Origin: an uncultured Bacillota bacterium
Lineage (GTDB): Bacteria > Bacillota_I > Bacilli_A > RFN20 > CAG-826
Assembly (NCBI GenBank): GCA_949298295.1
Contig: CASFWS010000008.1
Location: 1-18,489, forward strand
Reading direction: 5' to 3'
DNA: 18,489 nt
Shown here: piece by piece, positions 7,645-15,374 of the stretch
Layout: every line of letters begins with the position of its first letter
Numbering within the stretch: the stretch's first letter is position 1
Translations under genes and position numbers: made by a program
Notes under the pieces: model-generated
Told to the model about the DNA's origin: nothing
What the model saw: the letters and a program-made list of their open reading frames with translations, nothing else
Database searches by the model: none

Positions 7645-8326
7645 AACGGCCCTCCTTCTTGGTAAGGAGGGGGCCTCGGCCTTGGCCGCGAGCCGCGTTT
7701 TGATTGCCGGCCTCGGCGGGGTCGGGGGGACGTGCTTTGAAGCTTTGCTCCGGGCCGGCGTCGAATCTTTTCTCGTGATCGACGGAGATAGCGTCGACCC
7801 AAGCAACCTGAACCGCCAGCTCCTTTTCGATGCGGAGGACGTCGGGAGAAGGAAAGTCGACGCCGCCTATCAGCGGGCGATGCTCATCAACCCCGACGTC
7901 AACGTCGACCGTCTCTTCCTTAAAGTCGATGCTTCCTTCGACGGACTACTCCTCGACGGGGTCGACGTCCTCGTCGACTGCATCGACGACGTCCAAGGGA
8001 AACTCCGCCTCATCGCGGCCGGGAAGGAAAGGGGGATTCCCGTCCTTTCTTCCCTCGGGATGGGCTTCCGCCTCAACCCGACAAAGGTGCGCCTTTCCCC
8101 CATTGAACTGGTTCTCGGGGATCCCCTCGGACGGGCTCTCAAGGAAAAGGCCCGGAAGGCCGGCGTTTCCCTCTCCGGGGTCCTTTTTGCCCATAGCGAA
8201 GAGCCGCCGGCGATGAAAGGGACGGCCATCGCTTCGATGATGATGGTCCCTTCGGCGGCAGGCCTTGCCCTTGCCTACGGGGCGGTGGAGGGACTCTTGA
8301 GGAAAAAACTTCCCGCGAGACATTAA
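7598..8326 (+). CDS. tcdA: TcdA/CsdL-type E1-like enzyme (t6A dehydratase, ct6A37 formation)
   Basis: This ThiF/E1-like ATP-binding protein best matches the TcdA (CsdL, YgdL, B. subtilis YrvM) branch, which cyclises t6A37 to ct6A37 in tRNAs reading ANN codons. Evidence: the N-terminal RTALLLGKEG motif, the nucleotide-binding GLGGVG at 38-43, IDGDSVDPSNLNRQ ending at residue 74, VGRRKVDA, INPDVNV, VDCIDDVQGK and SSLGMGFRLNPTKV. No rhodanese or C-terminal MoeB-type extension is present, which argues against MoeB or ThiF proper. The 242 residues are near the family size. The start overlaps the miaA 3' end by 47 bases; ATG 7598 has GGAAG upstream, while ATG 7613 is an alternative losing five residues. 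Together with MiaA and MiaB it makes a three-gene position-37 tRNA-modification set. It is probably the last gene of the rny operon. Confidence 0.85.
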   Translation: MKAKLMNGSLPSFRDRTALLLGKEGASALAASRVLIAGLGGVGGTCFEALLRAGVESFLVIDGDSVDPSNLNRQLLFDAEDVGRRKVDAAYQRAMLINPDVNVDRLFLKVDASFDGLLLDGVDVLVDCIDDVQGKLRLIAAGKERGIPVLSSLGMGFRLNPTKVRLSPIELVLGDPLGRALKEKARKAGVSLSGVLFAHSEEPPAMKGTAIASMMMVPSAAGLALAYGAVEGLLRKKLPARH

Positions 8327-8332
8327 TCTCAA

Positions 8333-8415
8333 GCCGAATCGGCGCAGGTTTTCTAGAACAATCGGCCGCGAAGTTTTATCATTCTCTTAGAAAGCAAAGG
8401 CGGGAGGGAATCGGC
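8333..8415 (+). promoter_or_regulatory. fhs leader: candidate -10 box, palindrome and three AATCGGC copies
   Basis: TATCAT at 8377-8382 is a plausible -10 box; the -35 position (TAGAAC at 8354-8359, 17-base spacer) is weak. An odd-centred palindrome, GCCGAATCGGC, lies at 8333-8343. The heptamer AATCGGC occurs at 8337-8343, 8360-8366 and 8409-8415, the last directly touching the fhs start codon. The ribosome-binding site GGGAGG is at about 8403-8408. No recognisable riboswitch fold is seen in this short leader. Confidence 0.3.
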
Positions 8416-10032
8416 ATGGTTTTAGATATTGTCGAAGTAGCGAAGAAGGCCGGCATCGAGGAACGCCACCTCGAACTTTACGGGCGCGACAAAGCCAAAA
8501 TCCTTTCCTCGATCGCCGAGAAAGCCGATGCTCGAAGGGACGGGAAGCTCATCCTCGTCACGGCCATTACCCCAACGAAGGCGGGCGAAGGGAAGACGAC
8601 GACCTCCATCGCCTTGGCCGAGGGGTTCGGCGAGATGCGGCAAAATGCCATCCTTTGCCTCCGGGAGCCAGCCCTCGGCCCTGTTTTCGGGATCAAGGGC
8701 GGGGCTACGGGCGCCGGGAAGGCCTCCATTTACCCCGCCGAGGACATCAACCTCCATTTCACCGGCGACATGCATGCCCTCACCTCGTCGATCAATCTCG
8801 TCTCGGCGATGATCGACAACGAGCTTTTCCACGGGACCCTCGGCCTCGACATCGATCCGGAACGCGTCGTCTGGAAGCGGGCGATGGACATGAACGACCG
8901 GGCGTTAAGGGAAATCGACGTGGCCAACGGGGCGAAAAACGGCATCCCGCGGCAGGACGGCTTCATCATCACCGTCGCCAGCGAGCTGATGGCCATCCTC
9001 TGCTTGGCTAGGGACGAGAACGACTTTTACGAGCGCCTCCGCTCGATTGTTGTCGCCTATACCCGGGACGGGAAGGAGGTGACGGTAGCCGACCTTAGGT
9101 GCTCGCACGCCGTGATGCGGCTCATGAAGAAGGCTCTCCGCCCGAACCTTGCCCAGACCCTTTACGGGGATCCGGTCTTCATCCACGGGGGACCGTTTGC
9201 CAACATCGCCCACGGCTGCAACTCGCTCATCGCGACCAAGCTGGCCCTCAAGCTCTCGCCGCTTGTCATCACCGAAGCGGGCTTCGCCGCCGACCTCGGA
9301 GCCGAGAAGTTCCTTGATATCGCCTGCCGCGAAGGGGGTTTCGCGCCGAGCCTCGTGGTCGTCGTCGCGACGATCAGGGCCCTCAAACTCCATGGCGGAG
9401 TCAAGTTCGAGGACCTTGACCAACCGAATGTCGAGGCCATGCTCAAAGGAATTCCGAACCTCTTGGTCCATCTCGAAAACCTCCGCAAATTCGGCATGGA
9501 TTCGATCGTCGCCATCAATCACTTCCTGTCCGATGCCCCGGAAGAGACGGCCACCCTTGAGGATTTCCTCCGGGAAAAGGACATCCGCTTTGCCTTCGTC
9601 GACGCCTACGAGCGCGGGGCCAAGGGCGGGGTAGGCCTTGCCCACAAGGTCATCGAGGCCCTCGGGAGCAATCGTTCTTCCTACCACCCCCTTTACGACC
9701 TCGGATGGCCGCTCAAGAGGAAAATCGAGACGATTGCCAAGGAAATCTATCGGGCCGACGGCGTCGAGTACAGCGAATTGGCCGAGCGCCAGCTGGCCGA
9801 TTACGAGAAACGCGGATATGGGAATTTCTACGTCTGCATGGCCAAGACCCCGAATTCGCTAAGCGACGACGCGAAGCTCCTCGGGGTTCCAAGGAACCAC
9901 GTCGTCCACATCCGGGAAGTCGAGCTCGCCAAGGGAGCCCGCTTCGTCATTCCCCTTGCCGGGAACATTCTCCGGATGCCCGGTCTTCCCAAGGTTCCGG
10001 CTGCCATCAAGATGGAGGACGAGCCATGGTGA
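8416..10032 (+). CDS. fhs: Formate-tetrahydrofolate ligase
   Basis: This cytoplasmic enzyme makes 10-formyl-THF from formate, ATP and THF, feeding one-carbon units to purine and formyl-Met-tRNA synthesis. The whole protein matches the family: the ATP-binding loop TPTKAGEGKTTT at 52-63, LREPALGPVFGIKGGATG, DINLHFTGDMHA, FVDAYERGAKGGVGLA and the C-terminal MPGLPKVPAA. At 538 residues it is slightly short of the usual ~556; the difference lies mostly at the N-terminus, where only about 20 residues precede YGRDKAKI. The GGGAGGG site eight to thirteen bases upstream supports the ATG at 8416, so the short N-terminus seems real. A promoter-like region precedes it, separating it from tcdA. Its stop overlaps the start of the DUF951 gene. 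Confidence 0.98.
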   Translation: MVLDIVEVAKKAGIEERHLELYGRDKAKILSSIAEKADARRDGKLILVTAITPTKAGEGKTTTSIALAEGFGEMRQNAILCLREPALGPVFGIKGGATGAGKASIYPAEDINLHFTGDMHALTSSINLVSAMIDNELFHGTLGLDIDPERVVWKRAMDMNDRALREIDVANGAKNGIPRQDGFIITVASELMAILCLARDENDFYERLRSIVVAYTRDGKEVTVADLRCSHAVMRLMKKALRPNLAQTLYGDPVFIHGGPFANIAHGCNSLIATKLALKLSPLVITEAGFAADLGAEKFLDIACREGGFAPSLVVVVATIRALKLHGGVKFEDLDQPNVEAMLKGIPNLLVHLENLRKFGMDSIVAINHFLSDAPEETATLEDFLREKDIRFAFVDAYERGAKGGVGLAHKVIEALGSNRSSYHPLYDLGWPLKRKIETIAKEIYRADGVEYSELAERQLADYEKRGYGNFYVCMAKTPNSLSDDAKLLGVPRNHVVHIREVELAKGARFVIPLAGNILRMPGLPKVPAAIKMEDEPW

Positions 10033-10253
10033 AAGGGGAGGTCTATTCCCTTTATGACACCGTCGAGATGAAGAAGTCCCATCCCTGCGGGAAGAAAAAC
10101 AAGCTTTTCCAGATCGTTCGCCTCGGGGCTGACGTCAAGATCCGCTGCCTCGCCTGTGGGCGGACGATCATGATGGACCGCGACCATTTCGATTCGAGTG
10201 TTCGCAAAAAGGTCGCCTCGAACGAAGTCCTCCTCAAAATCGAGGGCCAATGA
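10026..10253 (+). CDS. DUF951 family small protein (YyzM-like)
   Basis: This is a 75-residue protein of the DUF951 family, widespread in Bacillota and usually found beside ychF; its function is unknown. The diagnostic DTVEMKKSHPCG (residues 11-22), the IVRLGADVKIRCLACGR core and the MMDRDHF motif are present. His19, Cys21, Cys41 and Cys44 could form a zinc ribbon, which is an inference. The ATG at 10026 overlaps the fhs stop by seven bases and is preceded by GGAGG at 10014-10018; an upstream in-frame extension inside fhs has no support. Here it is translationally coupled to fhs, while ychF lies about 8 kb downstream. B. subtilis YyzM is similar but a little shorter. Confidence 0.92.
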   Translation: MVKGEVYSLYDTVEMKKSHPCGKKNKLFQIVRLGADVKIRCLACGRTIMMDRDHFDSSVRKKVASNEVLLKIEGQ

Positions 10254-10289
10254 GGCCCTTGGCTCTCTACTAATAGGTGGAGAGCCCCT
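10242..10289 (+). promoter_or_regulatory. Mutually exclusive hairpins around the ABC-operon ribosome-binding site
   Basis: Three segments can pair in two exclusive ways. GAGGGCCAA (10242-10250) pairs with TTGGCTCTC (10259-10267) through nine base pairs including one G-U, with the DUF951 stop codon in the loop. Alternatively GGCTCTC (10261-10267) pairs perfectly with GAGAGCC (10280-10286); this hairpin contains the Shine-Dalgarno AGGTGGAG (10275-10282) of the next gene, which starts with TTG at 10290. No T-tract follows, so this is not an ordinary terminator. Translational control is an inference. Confidence 0.4.
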
Positions 10290-12299
10290 TTGAAAGTAGA
10301 AAACCTCAGCTTCGCTTATGGCCGCCGCGGCGGGAACGAGATCCTCCGCGGGATTTCCTTTGTCCTTCCTTCGCGAGGGCTTTTTGCTGTCTACGGACCC
10401 TCCGGGTCGGGGAAAAGCACTCTTCTTTCCCTTTTGAGCGGATGCCTCAAGGTTCAGAAAGGTTCAATAAGCGTCGGGGGAAGGCGCCTCGAGCGCCTTT
10501 CCCGTAGGGGACGGGAAGACTATTTGCTAAGGACCGTCGGGCTTTTGCCCCAAGGCTTTCATCTCCTCGAGGAACGAACGGTCCTCTTCAATGCCTCCCT
10601 TCCGCTAAGAATGGCCGGCCTCGGCAAAAGGGAAGCGGAGAGGAGGGCGGCCAAAAGCCTCGAGGCGGTCGGTCTCTCCGAGGCAATAAACCGCCGGGCT
10701 TCCCTTCTTTCGGGTGGGGAGAAGGCCCGCCTTGCCTTCGTTCGGGCCGCCATCAAGAAACCGTCTCTCCTCCTGGCCGACGAGCCAACCGGGAATCTCG
10801 ACGGGGCTTCGGGAAGGGCCATCATGCATCTCCTCAAGGAGGAAAGCGCCTCGCGCCTCGTTATCCTCGTTTCCCATGACGAAAGCCTCTCAAGGGAGTA
10901 TGTCGACGGCTATATCCGCCTGCGCGACGGCCGCATCGAAGAAGCCTTCCTTCCTTCGATAGGCGAAGAGGAGAGAGAGGAAAAGGAAAGGAAACGCGGC
11001 TCCTCGTACCTTGCCGGCAGTTTTCTCCACGCGATTGGCTCGGACCGCGGAAAGCTCTTCCTGACTCTCCTTTCCTCTTCCCTGGCCTCCGCCTTGGTCG
11101 TCTTCGCTTCGTCCTTCGCCCTCGGCTCGGAACGGGCCGTCAGGGAGGAAAGCCGCCTCTCTCTTTCCTATCTCTCCCTCTCCTATTCGGTCGTCGAGAA
11201 GGAAGAAAAGGCCGGGCTCCTGACCCTTTCCCGGGCCCGGAGGCCTTCGCTTAACGAGAGGGAACTTCTCTCCGAGGCCGAGGAGGAAGCGGTGGTCGTG
11301 CCGGATTTTTCCTACTATCTCCCCTCCTCTTATCCCCTTACGGTCAATGGCTTTCCGAAAGACGAGACTTCGTTATTCCCGGTCTGGGATTTCTCCTATC
11401 TCGAAGACCCTTGCTGGAAAGACCGGGTCGCGGGCGAGACCCCTAGCGGGAATCCTCTTGGCTATTGCGTCGTCAACCGGGCCTTCGAGGAAGAACTTGG
11501 CGAGCCTACCCTCGGGAAGACGATCCGTGTCCAGCGCGACATCCACCTCGAGAAGGACGATCTGACCGAGGACTTCACGATCGATTTGTCCTTCCTCGTC
11601 GCGGCGGTCGTCGACGAGTTTTCCTTCATGGGCTTGCCCCGGGTCTACTACTCTTACCAGGCTTTGGCCGGATATCTGAGGAACGTCGAGTTCACGACCT
11701 TGGCCGGGGATCCCTACGCCTATGTCGAGGAGGCCGAGGACGACAGCCCCCTTTCCTCGTACCGCTGCCTGGTGTTTGCCCCGGCGCCCGAGGTAGCATT
11801 GAGCCTTTCTTCCCTCGAACCCCTCTTCGATGGCTTTTCCCTTTCCTCGGAGGCCATGGCCGCGGCCTCTTCGCTCGCCGAGCTTTCCTCCGCGTTCCTT
11901 TTGCTCATCGAGCCTTTCCTCATCTTGGTTCTCGGGGCGGCTCTTTTCTTGCTCTTTTCCCTCTCCTATGCCTCCTTTCTCAGCCGGAAGCGGGAATTTG
12001 CCATCCTTTCCTCCCTCGGGGCCCGCCAAGGCGACCTTCTGATCCTTTCTTCCCTTGCCCCGGCCCTTGCTTCCCTTGCCGGCTCTCTTCTAACCATCGC
12101 CCTCGCCCCTTTCCTTTTGGAAGGAGGACAAGCCTATTTCCTAGAGAAAGCTGGGCTTGCCATCCTCTCCTCCACCCTTCCTCCGATAGCCTATCTTCTT
12201 CTAAGCGCCTCCTTTTTCTTCGTCCCCCTTCTTGGCTCCCTTATTCCCTTGCTCCGGGGTTCGTTTCGGAATTTGCACGAGGAGTTGAGCGAAGAGTGA
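10290..12299 (+). CDS. MacB-like ABC transporter, fused ATPase and FtsX-type permease (first of pair)
   Basis: The 669 residues combine an N-terminal ABC ATPase (about 1-225) and a C-terminal permease. ATPase motifs are Walker A GPSGSGKST, Q-loop LPQGF, signature LSGGEKAR, Walker B LLLADEPTGNLD and the SHDE H-loop, closest to the LolD/MacB/FtsE group. The permease has one membrane helix (about 256-279), an extracytoplasmic domain of about 260 residues, then three helices near 540-563, 583-608 and 632-655: the MacB/FtsX layout. Such proteins usually work as mechanotransmitters or exporters of lipoproteins, peptides or drugs; the substrate cannot be told here. The start is TTG with AGGTGGAG seven bases upstream, and no ATG is in frame nearby. 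It overlaps the next gene by four bases (GTGA), so the two probably form a heterodimer. Confidence 0.9.
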   Translation: MKVENLSFAYGRRGGNEILRGISFVLPSRGLFAVYGPSGSGKSTLLSLLSGCLKVQKGSISVGGRRLERLSRRGREDYLLRTVGLLPQGFHLLEERTVLFNASLPLRMAGLGKREAERRAAKSLEAVGLSEAINRRASLLSGGEKARLAFVRAAIKKPSLLLADEPTGNLDGASGRAIMHLLKEESASRLVILVSHDESLSREYVDGYIRLRDGRIEEAFLPSIGEEEREEKERKRGSSYLAGSFLHAIGSDRGKLFLTLLSSSLASALVVFASSFALGSERAVREESRLSLSYLSLSYSVVEKEEKAGLLTLSRARRPSLNERELLSEAEEEAVVVPDFSYYLPSSYPLTVNGFPKDETSLFPVWDFSYLEDPCWKDRVAGETPSGNPLGYCVVNRAFEEELGEPTLGKTIRVQRDIHLEKDDLTEDFTIDLSFLVAAVVDEFSFMGLPRVYYSYQALAGYLRNVEFTTLAGDPYAYVEEAEDDSPLSSYRCLVFAPAPEVALSLSSLEPLFDGFSLSSEAMAAASSLAELSSAFLLLIEPFLILVLGAALFLLFSLSYASFLSRKREFAILSSLGARQGDLLILSSLAPALASLAGSLLTIALAPFLLEGGQAYFLEKAGLAILSSTLPPIAYLLLSASFFFVPLLGSLIPLLRGSFRNLHEELSEE

Positions 12300-15049
12300 A
12301 GGGCATCCGTTTCGATTCCGTATCCAAGGCCTTCCCCGGGCGCGATCTTTTCAAGAAACTCACCTTCGAAGTGCCTAGCGTCGGCTTCTATGGGCTTTTC
12401 GGGCCTTCCGGTTCCGGCAAAAGCACGATCCTCGACCTCCTCACCGGCCTTGAGCGGGCGGATGGAGGGTCGATTTACCTCATGGGGCGGCGGGTTGTCG
12501 CCGGCTATCCCGATCGTCTCCTCGACATCGGCTATCTTCGACAAGGATACGACTTGATTTCCGAAGACAGCGCCCTCGAGAATGCGATGCTCCCCCTTCT
12601 CGCGGCCGGGCGAAGCCGGGCCAAGGCCCGCTCGCGGGCTAAGACGCTTCTCCGGCGCCTCGGCCTCGGAGGGAAGGAAAAGGCCCGGGCCGAGGATCTT
12701 TCGGGCGGGGAAAAGGCGCGCTTGGCCTTGGCCCGGGCTTTGGCCCTCGACCCGCCGGTCCTTTTGGCCGACGAGCCGACCGGAGCCCTTGACGAGGCCA
12801 ACGCCCTTTCGGTCTACCGCCTTTTGCAAGAGGCCGGGAAGACGCGCCTCGTTTTCATGGTCAGCCACGACGAAGAAAGAACGGCTTCCTTTCTCGACGG
12901 GGCTTACCGGCTAGGCGAGGACGGTATGGTATCTTCATCCTTCCAGGCCGAAGAGAGGCCCCTTGGAGGGATCCCCCGCTCTATGGAAAAGAGGCGGCGG
13001 GGCTTTTCCCTTTTCCTTTCGATGGCCTTCCGGAAAATGAAATACCATCGCATCGAAAGTTCCTTCTTCTTGATGGTTCTTTCTTTCTCGCTGGCCGCGC
13101 TCGGGGTCTCCTCCTACCTTTCGGGAAGCCTTCCCTCGGCCATGGCCTCTTCCTTTGCCGCGATAACCGGGAAAGGGGAAATCCACCTGTCGGCCCGCGA
13201 TCAAGAGGAGGCGATATCCGCCTATGCTCCCGACCTTGAGCGGACGAGGGAAATCGCTACATCCCTCGAGGAGGAAACGCTTCTCGTCGGGACCAGTTAC
13301 GTGGCCCCGTGGGAAAGTTTCTTTCCCCAGCAGAACGAGGCCCGCCTCAGTTTTCGCAACCGCGAATGGAGAGTTCCTTCCCTTTCCCTTCGGAGCCTCA
13401 ACGAATACTGGCTTTTCGAGGAGATCGAAGCCCCGTGTTACCCCGAGAAGCCCACGGTCCTCGAGGAAAGCCAGATTGTCCTCGGCCTCCCTTTTGAGGA
13501 AATGAATGCCTTGGCCTTACATTACGGAATCGGCCGTAATTACGAATCGATTGGCGGATTTCTTTCGCAAAACCCTTTTGAATTGATCTTTTTCTTCGAA
13601 AACGAAGGGTGGGGTTACGATGCCGAGCTCCTTCTTAGCGTCGTGGCCGTCATGGCGACGGAAAAAACGGTCATCCTCCATTCCTCCCCGACTTGGAGTC
13701 AAGACATCTTCGAGGGAAGGCTGCTCCTGCCTTCTTTTCCCGAGGAAGGCGTTAGCCCCGAGCCTTGGGCTTTGACAAAAGTCTCTTACATCCTTCCCTC
13801 CGTCGATCCAACGATCTACGTCGCGCTTTCGAGGGAGGAAGAGGCCTTCGATGGCTATCTCCTCTCCCGGGCGACGCCGGAACTCAATTCGCTCTCCTTC
13901 GATGAAGGGAGTTGCTCCTTTCTTAGGCGCCTTTACCTTTATGCCTTAAGCGGTTCCTTCCTCGATATGGACGCCCTTTCCGAAGTGCTGGGACGCCCGG
14001 AAATCAGAGGGTCCCTCTTTCTATCTGTCGGCTCTTACCTTTCCTTCCCCGAGGCCATGGCCAGCGGCTTTTCCTTTCCCTTTTTCCTGACCGATGACCC
14101 GGAAGAAGCCTTCCGCCTATCCGAGGGCATGCCTTCCTACGAGGAAGAGACAAGCCACCCGGTGCCCGAAAGCGGGGAGGGCTACGCGGCCGGGCATTAC
14201 CTCTTGCCCCGGAATCAAGGGCTTACCCTTTCGAGCGGCGGGACCCTTTTGGAAGGGCGGCCGCCGGAAAGCATCGACGAGGCCGGTCTTTCCCTCGCTC
14301 TTTATGAAAAGCTTGGCCGCCCCGAGACCGTCTATGCCTCCGGGGTCTACGGGACGGAAGCCGTGGGAAATGAGCTTCTGAAGGACGCCTATGCCCAAGC
14401 CTCTCTCGAGGTCGTCGGGGTCTATGAGGGAGAGGCCGACACGATGATCGTGACCCCATATTGGCCAATCGATTTCTTCCGCGACCGAATCGGGGTTAGC
14501 GCCTTTTCCCTTCTTCCGAGCCAAGTCATCATGATGGTCGAGGAAAAGGAAACGGCGTCCTTCTCCTCGTTCCTCAATGCCCGTTATCCAACTTTCCGCT
14601 TCGTCGACCCATCGAGCCTCGTGATAGGAGGCATTTCCGAAGCCGTTTCCTACATGGAGGCCGTCGTCATTTCGCTCGTCGCCTTCCTTGGGGCAATGGC
14701 CCTTCTTTTCACGGTGGCGGTGGCCCTCAGCGGGGCCGAGCGCTCGAAGGCCGAAGGAAGGTCCCTCTTCGTCTTGGGCTTTAGGCGCGACGAGGTGGCC
14801 ATCCGGGATTTTTTGTCCTTGGCCCTCCCCCTTGTCCTCTCCTTTCCCTTGGCTTGCCTCTCCCTTGGAATGCTCGAGGCGGCGGTTCATTTCGCCCTTT
14901 CGAGCACTTTCGGGACCTCCGACCCTTTCGTTCTGGACGGCCGGCCCTTCCTTTTGGTAGCCGCCTTTGCCGCCGGAGCCCTCTTTCTTCTCGCCGTCGC
15001 CTTCTTCCTCAAGGGGCGGGCCCGGGACTTTTCGCGAAAAGGAAACTAG
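12296..15049 (+). CDS. MacB-like ABC transporter, fused ATPase and permease with large ectodomain (second of pair)
   Basis: The 917-residue protein repeats the layout of its neighbour: ABC ATPase (about 1-225) with GPSGSGKST, LSGGEKARLALARA, LLADEPTGALDE and SHDEE, then a permease with one helix near 257-279 and three near 789-812, 834-860 and 882-905. The extracytoplasmic domain between the first and second helices is about 510 residues, roughly twice that of the partner and larger than in typical MacB. The GTG start at 12296 overlaps the upstream stop and gives an ATPase beginning MKGIRFDSVSKAF, as expected; AGGAG lies at 12280-12284. The frame stays open far upstream inside the preceding gene (from 11465), but that part is low-complexity Arg/Pro/Phe shadow sequence. 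Both ATPases look catalytically complete, unlike many heterodimers with one degenerate site. The substrate is unknown. Confidence 0.88.
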   Translation: MKGIRFDSVSKAFPGRDLFKKLTFEVPSVGFYGLFGPSGSGKSTILDLLTGLERADGGSIYLMGRRVVAGYPDRLLDIGYLRQGYDLISEDSALENAMLPLLAAGRSRAKARSRAKTLLRRLGLGGKEKARAEDLSGGEKARLALARALALDPPVLLADEPTGALDEANALSVYRLLQEAGKTRLVFMVSHDEERTASFLDGAYRLGEDGMVSSSFQAEERPLGGIPRSMEKRRRGFSLFLSMAFRKMKYHRIESSFFLMVLSFSLAALGVSSYLSGSLPSAMASSFAAITGKGEIHLSARDQEEAISAYAPDLERTREIATSLEEETLLVGTSYVAPWESFFPQQNEARLSFRNREWRVPSLSLRSLNEYWLFEEIEAPCYPEKPTVLEESQIVLGLPFEEMNALALHYGIGRNYESIGGFLSQNPFELIFFFENEGWGYDAELLLSVVAVMATEKTVILHSSPTWSQDIFEGRLLLPSFPEEGVSPEPWALTKVSYILPSVDPTIYVALSREEEAFDGYLLSRATPELNSLSFDEGSCSFLRRLYLYALSGSFLDMDALSEVLGRPEIRGSLFLSVGSYLSFPEAMASGFSFPFFLTDDPEEAFRLSEGMPSYEEETSHPVPESGEGYAAGHYLLPRNQGLTLSSGGTLLEGRPPESIDEAGLSLALYEKLGRPETVYASGVYGTEAVGNELLKDAYAQASLEVVGVYEGEADTMIVTPYWPIDFFRDRIGVSAFSLLPSQVIMMVEEKETASFSSFLNARYPTFRFVDPSSLVIGGISEAVSYMEAVVISLVAFLGAMALLFTVAVALSGAERSKAEGRSLFVLGFRRDEVAIRDFLSLALPLVLSFPLACLSLGMLEAAVHFALSSTFGTSDPFVLDGRPFLLVAAFAAGALFLLAVAFFLKGRARDFSRKGN

Positions 15050-15080
15050 TTGCCACGGAAATTCTTTTCGGTGCTATATT
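15050..15080 (+). promoter_or_regulatory. Promoter of the cold-shock gene
   Basis: TTGCCA at 15050-15055 and TATATT at 15075-15080 are spaced by 19 bases. The -10 box is extended by TG (TGCTATATT), which offsets the long spacer. It starts directly after the stop codon of the ABC gene and would give a leader of about 30 bases. Confidence 0.55.
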
Positions 15081-15086
15081 ATGTCC

Positions 15087-15098
15087 GACCTTCGGGTC
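15087..15098 (+). promoter_or_regulatory. UUCG-tetraloop hairpin in the csp leader
   Basis: GACC-TTCG-GGTC forms a four-bp stem closed by the very stable C(UUCG)G tetraloop, at or next to the predicted transcription start and about 18 bases before the start codon. It may protect the 5' end or act in cold regulation; this is an inference. Confidence 0.35.
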
Positions 15099-15116
15099 AA
15101 GAAAGAGAGGGACTCC

Positions 15117-15317
15117 ATGAAGGGAACCGTCAAGATGTTCAACGCGGACAAAGGCTTCGGCTTCATCCACGGCGAGGACAACGTCGACTATTTCTTCCAC
15201 TTCTCGGCCCTTGTGATGGAAGGCTATCACACGGCTGAAAAGGGCGAACATGTCGAATTCGAGGCGACCAATGGCGAGCGCGGCCCCAGGGCTGAACACG
15301 TCGTCAAGGTCGACTAA
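15117..15317 (+). CDS. Cold-shock domain protein (Csp family)
   Basis: This 66-residue single-domain protein binds single-stranded RNA or DNA and typically acts as an RNA chaperone in the cold or in growth. RNP1 is KGFGFI at 12-17 and RNP2 reads YFFHFSA at 25-31, where the usual form is VFVHFSA. The NGERGPRAEHVVKVD end is typical. The usual Trp in KWFN is Met here (KMFN), which removes one stacking residue. ATG 15117 with AGAGAGG upstream gives the standard Csp N-terminus; longer in-frame starts reach into the preceding ABC gene and are rejected. It has its own promoter and a strong terminator, so it is a monocistronic unit. Confidence 0.96.
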   Translation: MKGTVKMFNADKGFGFIHGEDNVDYFFHFSALVMEGYHTAEKGEHVEFEATNGERGPRAEHVVKVD

Positions 15318-15340
15318 GTCATTCCTTGTGAACCAGGTTT

Positions 15341-15363
15341 TCCCCGCTTGACGGGGATTTTTT
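15341..15363 (+). terminator. Rho-independent terminator of csp
   Basis: TCCCCG (15341-15346) pairs with CGGGGA (15352-15357) around a CTTGA loop, followed by six T residues. It lies 24 bases after the csp stop. Confidence 0.9.
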
Positions 15364-15374
15364 GTTGCCTATCG

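Noticed and set aside
8327..8415. Possible THF or other riboswitch before fhs
   Set aside because: The 89-base gap has no helix arrangement that I can match to a known riboswitch class.
9705..10025. N-terminal extension of the DUF951 protein into fhs
   Set aside because: DUF951 homology begins at the ATG at 10026, which has a good ribosome-binding site.
11465..12295. N-terminal extension of the second ABC protein
   Set aside because: It lies inside the first ABC gene in another frame and is Arg/Pro/Phe shadow sequence; the GTG at 12296 gives a normal ATPase N-terminus.
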